This document shows positions 8,265-13,568 of a stretch of 13,568 bases of DNA, piece by piece. This DNA comes from Dunaliella salina. Taxonomy: Eukaryota; Chlorophyta; Chlorophyceae; Chlamydomonadales; Dunaliellaceae. How positions within the stretch are numbered: position 1 is the first letter of the stretch; every line of letters starts with the position of its first letter. Under the pieces are notes generated by a model. That model had not been told where the DNA came from. It saw only the letters and a list, made by a program, of their open reading frames with translations, and did not search any database. Location of the stretch: assembly GCA_002284615.2 (NCBI GenBank), contig MU069667.1, positions 132,057 through 145,624 on the forward strand. Reading direction: 5' to 3'. The position numbers and the translations under genes were made by a program.

Positions 8265-8640
8265 CAAAGAAAGAAAAGAAAAGGCTACGCAAGCCAGGGG
8301 CCGTGTGCATTAAGGGAAGGTCCACTAACTAACAAGCTTGCAAGCTAGCACGGTAGCAGTGGCCTATATTAGACACAGCTAGTCTAGGAGGGAGCCAGAA
8401 GTAAGACTAATGGAATCTGGAGGGTTGCTGCTCGCCATGCCTCTGGACGCTCGGACTCTTCTTCTCCCATCCTCCGCCGCCGCGTGCCCAGCAAACCCCT
8501 CCCAGAAACCCCTTGAAAGCAATGAGCGTGTCTAGTGTTGATGATAGTGGTGAACCTTTAGATGGCATGGTCCCTAAGCTTGGCTGCTAGTTATCTTGCT
8601 TTTTGTTTGGTCAGGCCCAGATTTATAAGGGGTGTAAATG
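8265..8640 (-). mobile_element. Family 1 insertion G, within the RNase H region of copy E
   Basis: This is a 376-bp, 5'-truncated family 1 copy with its tail at 8266-8284, in the same orientation as its host. It is flanked by TTCCTGC at 8258-8264 and 8641-8647. Removing the insert and one duplicate makes the host read TRAELAGIAA, the expected RNase H block. It contains the ORF end, with the stop at 8407-8409, and the whole 3' UTR. Confidence 0.92.
8407..8640 (-). pseudogene. LINE ORF extreme C-terminus (copy G)
   Basis: The coding remnant corresponds to the last ~75 residues of family 1, from the block LINLGLTKQK through NTRHA and a Gly/Arg-rich stretch to the terminus. Small shifts break the frame in the Gly/Arg-rich part, so the final codons read in a different frame from the start. 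It has no enzymatic domain. Confidence 0.7.
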
Positions 8641-8945
8641 TTCCTGCTAGTTCAGCTCGAGTTATGGTTTAGTAATCCCAGCACCTTTTTGTTCTACGAA
8701 CTTCTTGTTGTCAGTTTGTGGGCAGTAGACGCCTGCTCCAATTTCTTGCTTTCCCTTATGGACAAGGCAGCTGCCACCTGTGTATGCCCATGTTGTCCAT
8801 TCAGCAACCTTGAGAGTGAGGATAGTAGCACTGCATTTGGCATGCATAGGAAACCTGTAGGTTACAACAACATTAGAAGTTGCTCGCGCTGCTGCTGGAA
8901 ACAATCGGTCACTTACAAGGTAGGAATGTAGAAGCAAAAAGTTTA

Positions 8946-9455
8946 TCTATCACCACTTGGAGTGCCATTCCGATCAAGGATGCACATGTCACTGTGCCCA
9001 AATACTATTACTTGGATCTTCCTAAACACCTTGTTCGGAGTGTGGCTTGTTTTAGACTTCCTGTTCATGCTTTGAAAGTGGAGCAAGCTTCGTGGGACGA
9101 TTCTGTCCCCCCCACATGTGATCTCTGCGATGCCCAAGATGGTAACCAGAATGAGCAACATGTTCTTTTTAGGCGTACTCATCCTCATGTATGCTCTCTC
9201 CAACGTAAGTGTGCTTCTTAATTCTATACCCCCCCCCCCTCTTTACTGCATCTCTCTTCCCAGATGGTTCCGCATGTGCCTACCCTTCACCATGTACAGT
9301 CTTTTCATATAGGCTCTTTTTTGAATCCGGACAACAATAAGCCACATCATTTTCTTCATGAACTTATCCTTTTAAATGAACAGCTAGCAGTCAGTCGTTT
9401 TGACTGGAGGACCTTTTTCTTCCTGTCATCCTGTAACAGGGTGATTGGGTTTTGT
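8946..9455 (+). mobile_element. Third LINE family, C-terminal remnant T
   Basis: This is a 5'-truncated fragment of a non-LTR element of a third kind, on the plus strand, head to head with copy E. Both limits are approximate: the 5' limit is where E ends, and the 3' limit is set by the inverted-repeat element that begins at 9459. No TTTTC tail is seen at its 3' side, so it may use a different 3' end or may have lost it. Confidence 0.6.
8949..9400 (+). pseudogene. LINE C-terminal zinc-motif protein remnant
   Basis: The frame from about 8949 to 9221 contains PKYYYLDLPKHLVRSVACFR, VEQASWDD and CDLCDAQDG...EQHVLFRR. This has the layout of the cysteine/histidine segment that follows the reverse transcriptase in many plant and algal LINE proteins. 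The last zinc ligand, expected as Cys in HVLFxC, is Arg. The frame is lost near 9221, just before a run of about 11 C at roughly 9228-9238. A continuation with FLNPDNNKPHHFLHELILLN is readable in the 9264-9464 frame. No nuclease motif is seen. The assignment is by pattern and memory of the family, not by a search. Confidence 0.6.
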
Positions 9456-9458
9456 TTA

Positions 9459-10007
9459 CCGTAGAGAGATGTGACCAATACGCACCCTCTAAAAAAATAA
9501 TTAATTAACTTATACGCATCATTTAAGCACCCATGGTACAAGTTTAATATTTAAATACGCACATTTGCGCAGTGCCAAAAGGGCCTAAGCCCACAAAAAC
9601 AACTTGCCCTGAATCCAGGTGGACGGGTGGTCTCAGAAGCAAGCTTGTTTTCTTACTCAGCTCCTTGGCCCGCCTGGCTTGTGCTTTGCTCCCTCTTCTG
9701 CGCGCTTTTCCTTGTCCTTGCTGCATGGTGGCATCACGCTGCTGCATCTGCTGCTTTGCCTTCTCTTCTTGACTTCTGGGTATTCTGGCTCCTTCTTGGG
9801 TAAGCGGTGAAAGCTGAGCTTCAAGTCCCCACGAGGTGGTGGAGGGGGACGCAGCCGTTGGTAGTCGCCTTCCTCACTCATTGCCAAAACAATTGTTTTT
9901 TTTATTCGCACACATACGCAGCGCCTCAAATAATCATTTTTTCGCCAGCTGCAATCCTTACGCGGCCCTAAAAAGATATTTTGCGTAATGATATAATCTC
10001 TCTACAG
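9459..10007. mobile_element. Non-autonomous TA-type inverted-repeat element, 549 bp
   Basis: The left end (CCGTAGAGAGATGTGACC...TACGCA) and the reverse complement of the right end (CTGTAGAGAGATTATATC...TACGCA) match over about 24-26 bp, with the first 10 bp of GTAGAGAGAT identical. The flanks are TA at 9457-9458 and CA at 10008-10009. The last ~45 bp (reverse complement ATTACGCAAAATATCTTTTT) is also shared with the shorter element at 10418-10608. TACGCA or close variants recur inside both ends. No transposase is present. The superfamily is not assigned. Confidence 0.7.
9657..9881 (-). CDS. Small hypothetical ORF inside the TA-type element
   Basis: The frame from ATG at 9879-9881 encodes about 74 residues: MSEEGDYQRL, a run of five prolines, then a Lys/Arg-rich tail. 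A second frame, 9747-9544, is also Lys/Arg/Gln-rich (KQQMQQRDATMQQ upstream, then ARRRGSKAQARRAK). A shift or intron could join them; GTAAGA lies just past the first frame's end. I recognise no domain. It could be a captured host gene fragment, an exon of an uncharacterised gene, or chance. The start was chosen for its GGCA-ATG-AG context, not for any family alignment. Confidence 0.3.
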   Translation of the reverse strand: MSEEGDYQRLRPPPPPRGDLKLSFHRLPKKEPEYPEVKKRRQSSRCSSVMPPCSKDKEKRAEEGAKHKPGGPRS

Positions 10008-10196
10008 CAACCAAGAATGTATATCAGTAGAAAGAACAGAGTCTGAAGCAATGTATGCTATAACCTAAAGGCAAAAACATCCGATTCTGACGAGTTGCCA
10101 AAGCAGGTAGGATCAGCAGGTCCACCACTCGAGCTGATTCATCCTGGTCCTGCTGAGGTAGGGTGTGCAAAGCTCCGTTCCAACCGTGCAGCGTCA
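10008..10196. other. Short spacer; no gene
   Basis: I see no gene. CAGGTCCACC and TGGTCCTGCTGAGG near 10109-10160 may be a decayed earlier unit of the ~104-bp repeat that follows, but the match is too weak to include. Confidence 0.3.
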
Positions 10197-10710
10197 TTCT
10201 GATTTCATAATCTTGGTGTGGAATCAATCATGAGGTAATTCTCCATCCCAAATGTCCTGAATGACCGATGGACCAATTTGGACGGGTAGTGGGCATGGCC
10301 GTTCTGATTCTATAACCTAGGTACTTCAATCACAAAGCAATTTTGCGTCGCAAATCCTGAATTTTACTGGGTCCAATTTTTGGAGGGGTCGGAATACCTT
10401 TGAGCTCTGATTACATACCGTGCAGACCCGTGACCATTACGCACCCCCTTCTTCCAGCAATTGAATTTCTCCATTACGCACACACCATTACACACCCTAA
10501 TGTTCCGGAAAACCCCAAAATCCTACCTAATTCGCACCTCAAAACCAATCTTTGTGCATTATGCAGCCCTTGAAAAAAGATACTTCATGCGTAACGATCA
10601 CGGGTCGGTATGGTAATCTTGGTATTGAAATAGTACCAAGATGATTCTGGGCCCCAAATCCTGAATTGCAGTTGGTCCAATTTGGAAGGGATAGGGGCCC
10701 TTTCTGTCGA
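10197..10710. repeat. Three tandem ~104-bp repeats, the third split by a MITE
   Basis: Units begin with TTCTGATTTCATAA (10197), TTCTGATTCTATAA (10302) and CTCTGATTACATA (10405). Each carries AAATCCTGAAT or AAATGTCCTGAAT, followed by GTCCAATTT or GACCAATTT and GGAGGGG-like sequence, at about 10251-10290, 10351-10390 and 10654-10697. Taking out the 10418-10608 element and one TA restores a third unit of about 110 bp. The units are diverged, so the array is old. Confidence 0.7.
10418..10608. mobile_element. 191-bp MITE with TA flanks
   Basis: The terminal inverted repeats are ACCCGTGACCATTACGCA (10427-10444) and, reversed, ACCCGTGATCGTTACGCA, 16 of 18 identical, each preceded by CCG; the left end carries five extra bases (TGCAG). 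TA lies on both sides at 10416-10417 and 10609-10610. The inside holds further TTACGCAC or TTACACAC motifs. It shares both ends with the 9459-10007 element. It has no coding capacity and so depends on a transposase elsewhere. Confidence 0.82.
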
Positions 10711-11277
10711 CTCAGTGGATACCCCATGTAACGATAATCAGGAATCATTTTATCTGATTATAAAAGCGTTCGCTGGTTCTTCGTTCTACGTCAATGATGT
10801 CACGCATGACCAGGGAACGTCCGCAATGTCCGACCAGTGGAAACCAGTCGTTCCAACAAATTTTAGGAGTGAAGAATGGTCCCAGAGTAAAAAGTCGTGG
10901 GCTGTTTGAAGTGATCCGAGGCCAGGAAAGTGATTTGGGGTCTTAGGGTTTTTGTCACTTTTGGCTCCAAAGTAATGTTTTTTCATAAAAACACAAGGCA
11001 AGCATTCCATTTGGGAAAGAAACACGAGAAAGACAATGCCTAGCAGTACGGGCCAGTTGGCTCCCCTCGCATCTTGATGCACAAGCATGCGTACGAATCG
11101 TCTACTCATCGCTGATACGTGCTCCAAACTGGAAACCCAGGAAGGACAGGAAAGATTTAAAGTTGGAAGCTTTGGTGGAACTCACTGTTAGTGCAAGCGT
11201 TGACTGTTGGGTCTTTCCTTATTTCACGCTGGCTGTGTCCAGCATAGACTTTCACTTTAGCTGAAAGCTGGTATGGA
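10711..11277. other. Spacer and probable 3' flank of the RING gene
   Basis: No coding region is convincing; frames up to 113 residues (minus 11127-10786) show no motif I recognise. The stretch 11177-11247 is a copy of the ~70-bp dispersed repeat also present at 1540-1610 and lies just past the RING stop codon, so it would fall in its 3' UTR. Confidence 0.4.
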
Positions 11278-11532
11278 CTAGGCGGCGCCCAGCCGTTCCA
11301 GGAACTCTTGGTTGGAAAGGCTCTCGACTTCCAATCTGCAGAACGGGCACTCCGCGGTGTCCAGGCTCTGCCAGCAGGGTGTGCAGAGAACGTGGAAGGG
11401 GCCATACAGAGTCTTCACATTACAACTGAGGAGCTCGTAGCGGGTCAGGGGCTCAAGGCAGATGCAACACTCGTTGACCTCTGCTTTCACTGCTGCTTCG
11501 AGGATCTCTACAGGCGTTTCAGGCACCTTAGC
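11278..11532 (-). CDS. RING-finger protein, probable last exon
   Basis: The minus frame ends LERLGAA with the stop at 11278-11280. It contains ECCICLEPL, then SC, FHVLCTPCW and ECPFCRLEV. These fit a RING finger of form C-x2-C-x11-C-x9-H-x2-C-x2-C-x8-C-x2-C, the fold of many E3 ubiquitin ligases. The C3-to-His spacing of nine is longer than the usual one to three, so zinc ligation there needs care. The frame is open to 11610. However, T12 followed by ACGCGCAG at 11533-11552 is a good 3' splice site, so I take the exon to begin at 11532 with GCT AAG (phase 0). The first ~20 codons (AKVPETPVEILEA) match the tandem array upstream. Earlier exons were not found. The enzyme role is inferred from the family. 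Confidence 0.65.
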   Translation of the reverse strand, partial: AKVPETPVEILEAAVKAEVNECCICLEPLTRYELLSCNVKTLYGPFHVLCTPCWQSLDTAECPFCRLEVESLSNQEFLERLGAA

Positions 11533-13470
11533 CTGCGCGTAAAAAAAAAAAACTTGCGTTTGAGGCTTCTGGTATTCCTGCAGGCATTGGTTGCATGAGG
11601 AGTGCGGCAAGCGGAAGGAGCAGGCATCTCAAAGAACTAAGCCTGCGGCAACAATGAATGCTGCATCATGTGAGGCTTTTAGTATTTTTGCAGGCGTCTC
11701 AGGTTCCTTGTTTGCGGGTAAAGAAAAAAATTGCGCGTGAGGATTTCAGTATTTCTGCAGGCGTTGCATAAGGAGCGCGGCAAGCAGAAGAAGCAGGCAC
11801 CTTAGGCACCTTGGCCTGCGGGCAAAAATAAGGTGTTGCACATGAGGTTTCAAGTAGTTCTGCAGCCGTCGCGTTAAGCGCGTGGCAAACGGAAGAAGCA
11901 GGCGTCTCAAGCACCTGAGCCTGCAGGCAAACATGAAGTATTGCGTACTAGGCTTCTAGTATTTTTGCAGGCGTTGCATAAGGAATGCGGAAAGCGGAAG
12001 AAGCAGGCGTCTCAGGCACCTTAGCCTGCGCGTTAACATAAATTGTTGCATACGAAGCTTTCGGTGTCTCTGCTGGCATCGCATAGGGAGTGTGGCAAGG
12101 GAAGAAGCAGGCACCTCAGGCACCTTAGCCTGCAGGCAAAAATGGATTTTCACACACGAGGCTTCTGTTTCTGCAGCCGTCACATAATGCGCTTGGCAAG
12201 CAGAAGAAGCAGGCGTCCCAGGAACCTTGGCCTACATGCAAAATAGGAGTGTTGCATATGAAGCTTTCGGTACTCCTGCAGGCGTCGCATAAGGAGCACG
12301 GCAAGTGGAGAGGCAGGTGTCCCAGGAACCTTCGTCTGAGCGTAAAAATAGAGTGTTGCACATGAAGCTTCCAGTGTTTGCAGGCGTCGCATAAGGAGCA
12401 CGGCAAGTGGAAGAGGCAGGTGTCTCAGGCACCTTCGTCTGAGTGTAAAAATAAAGTGTTGCACATGAAGCTCCCAGTGTTTGCAGGCGTCGCATGAGGA
12501 GCGTGGCAAGCAAAAGAAGAAGGCATCTCAGCAGCTTAGCCTGTGCTTACAAATGTAGCGTTGCGCTTACAAATGTAGCGTTGTGTACAAGGCTTCCTAT
12601 CTCTGCAGGCATTGTTTGCATAAGGAGTGTGGCAAGAGGAAGAAGCAGGCATCTCAGGAACCTAAGGCTGCATGCAAAAATGGAGTGCTGCATACGATGC
12701 TTCTGTTTCTGCAGCCGTCGCATAAAGCGCTTGGCAAGCAGAAGAAGCAGGCGTCTCAGGAACCTTGGCTTACATGCAAGAAAGGAGTGTTGCATATGAA
12801 GCTTTCAGTACTTCTGCAGGTGTTGCATAAGGAGCGTGGCAAGCAAGAGAAGCAGGCGTCTCAGCCACCTTGGCCTACATGCAAAAAAGGAGTGTTGCAT
12901 ATGAAGCTTTCAGTACTTCTGCAGGTGTTGCGTAAGGAGCGTGGCAAGCAATGGAAGCAGGCGTCTCAGGCACCTTGGCCTGCGCGGCAAAGTCAAGTGT
13001 TGCGAATGAGGCTTCTGATCTATCTGCAGGCATGAGGAGCGTGGCAAGCAGAAGAACCAGGCATCTCAGACGACAAAGCCTGCGGCAAAAATAAACGTTG
13101 CATATGAGGCTTCTAGTATCTCTGCGGGCGTCTCCGGCTCCCTGGCCTGCAGGCAAAAATAAAGTGTCGCGAACAAAGCTTGCATGATCTCATCAGGCAT
13201 TGCAAAAGGAGCACGGCAAGCAGAAGAAGCAGGCGTTTCAAGCACCTCAGCCATGAGGCAAAAATAAAGTGTTGCATGTGAGTCTTCTGGTAAATCTGCG
13301 AGCATGAGGAGCGTGGCAAGCAGAAGAAGCAGGCGCTTCAAGCACCTCAGCCATGAGGCAAAAATGAAGTGTTGCATGTGTGAATCTTCTAATATCTCTG
13401 CAGGCGTTGGTTGCATAAGGAGTGTGGCAAAAGCAGAAGAAGCAGGCATCTCAGGCACCTTGGTCTTCAG
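11524..13470. repeat. ~105-bp minisatellite containing copies of the RING exon edge
   Basis: About 18-20 units follow one another, most 98-110 bp long, with shorter ones of about 70 bp near 11641-11707 and 13077-13146. A plus-strand unit reads GCAGGCGT-YGCATAAGGAGCG-GGCAAGC-AGAAGAA, then GCAGGCGTCTCAGGCACCTT, GCCTGC, an A-rich stretch, GTGTTGCATATGA and GGCTTCTAGTATTTCT. The unit pair starting at 12784 and 12889 is 105 bp apart and nearly identical. On the minus strand each unit gives a T-rich stretch, then CAG, then GCCAAGGTGCCTGAGACGCC, like the RING exon start. Peptides such as KVPETPAS recur, but frames change between units. A 20-bp duplicate lies at about 12545-12583. Confidence 0.88.
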
Positions 13471-13479
13471 AGAAAGCAT

Positions 13480-13490
13480 TTGTGTGTGTA

Positions 13491-13568
<78 letters not shown>
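13480..13568. repeat. (TG)n microsatellite
   Basis: This is a run of TG dinucleotides with two early TATG interruptions. It continues to the window edge, so its full length is unknown. Confidence 0.97.

Larger units (their letters stand above)
6392..8945 (-). mobile_element. Non-LTR retrotransposon family 2, copy E, with two nested insertions
   Basis: The element runs on the minus strand from about 8945 (5'-truncated) to a tail of AAAGAAAAG type at 6392-6416. Domain order in the product is RNase H, a linker, a HMHSERKLG segment, a zinc motif, then a PD-(D/E)XK-like region. The order matches family 1 but the residues differ widely, so it is a separate family. It is interrupted by family 1 pieces at 7568-7619 and 8265-8640. 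The 3' UTR has a perfect hairpin at 6468-6482 (GGCTC, A5, GAGCC) and ends in a tail related to family 1. I found no clear duplication flanking E itself. Confidence 0.85.
6521..8945 (-). pseudogene. LINE polyprotein C-terminal region (copy E): RNase H, zinc motif, nuclease-like domain
   Basis: RNase H is split by insertion G. The 8937-8638 part has TWAYTGGSC and RAELAG; the 8264-7935 part has IATDSL and VKAHAGIAGNEYADAIAKHQ. The usual first catalytic aspartate (YTDGS) is glycine, while the glutamate of RAEL, the aspartate of ATDS and the final aspartate remain. A stop (7935-7937) follows FFW where relatives have Leu. The 7717-7478 frame carries HMHSERKLGY and insertion F. After shifts between about 7310 and 7480, the frame 7306-6542 has ALHMLSGC, SERHN, SRPDPIL, HLIGIKFCEDTR and PLGVGGSIY. 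In the ExK motif the glutamate is glycine. The end shifts again and reads SNPPDP before the stop at 6521-6523. The product is inactive. Confidence 0.8.

Noticed and set aside
9119..9312. Small plus-strand membrane-protein-like ORF
   Set aside because: It overlaps the LINE remnant T in another frame. The hydrophobic content comes from frame-shifted reading and the C run.
10786..11127. 113-residue minus ORF between the MITE region and the RING gene
   Set aside because: There is a short hydrophobic run, but no domain and no splice context I trust. It could be chance in moderate-GC DNA.
12583..13035. 150-residue plus-strand ORF in the minisatellite
   Set aside because: It exists because several adjacent units are about 105 bp (35 codons) and lack stops in that frame. 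It shows no domain, and the opposite strand has equally long frames.
11524..13470. CRISPR-like or coding repeat array
   Set aside because: Units are contiguous and diverged along their whole length with no constant repeat and variable spacer alternation. Unit lengths vary and shift frame, so neither a CRISPR array nor one long repeat protein is supported.
13480..13568. Telomeric or centromeric repeat
   Set aside because: It is simple (TG)n without a telomere-type unit, so it is called a microsatellite.

Overview
The window looks like intergenic, repeat-dominated DNA from a eukaryotic nuclear genome. There are no operons, ribosome binding sites or bacterial promoters. Most of it is 5'-truncated, frameshifted non-LTR retrotransposon (LINE) copies, minisatellites, two short TA-flanked inverted-repeat elements and a closing (TG)n tract. 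From memory and unchecked, the retrotransposon C-termini (RNase H, zinc-binding motif, PD-(D/E)XK-like motif, terminal NPPDPH) resemble proteins from green-algal (prasinophyte-type) draft genomes. I hold that assignment loosely.

Layout. 1-1328 (+): LINE family 1 copy A with its stop codon, 3' UTR and (TTTTC)n tail. 1742-2557 and 3241-3420: a minisatellite with ~156-bp period, rich in the near-palindrome TCTGAATCAGA. 2558-3240: unassigned DNA with a perfect 22-bp palindrome and a weak tRNA-like fold. 3518-~5960 (-): family 1 copy C, with a duplicated 3' terminus (3518-3580) and a younger copy D (3872-4867) inserted in it and flanked by a 10-bp target duplication. 5960-6391: no gene seen.

6392-~8945 (-): family 2 copy E, with RNase H, zinc motif and nuclease-like domain. 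It is broken by two family 1 insertions: F (52 bp, 17-bp duplication) and G (376 bp, 7-bp duplication). ~8946-9455 (+): C-terminal remnant T of a third LINE family. 9459-10007 and 10418-10608: two related TA-flanked inverted-repeat elements; the larger carries a small unrecognised ORF, and the smaller interrupts a ~104-bp tandem repeat. 11278-11532 (-): a RING-finger terminal exon, the best candidate for a functional host gene. Its 5' edge is a copy of the ~105-bp unit that forms the array at about 11524-13470. 13480-13568: (TG)n.

The order of events can be read from the sequence. E landed first and was later hit by family 1 copies F and G; C landed and was later hit by D. Families 1 and 2 share the coding terminus, 3' hairpins and T/C-rich tail although their protein bodies differ, which suggests a shared retrotransposition 3' signal. 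No retrotransposon copy here is intact. The undescribed features most worth following are the RING exon/minisatellite relationship, the shared LINE 3' module and the TA-element family.
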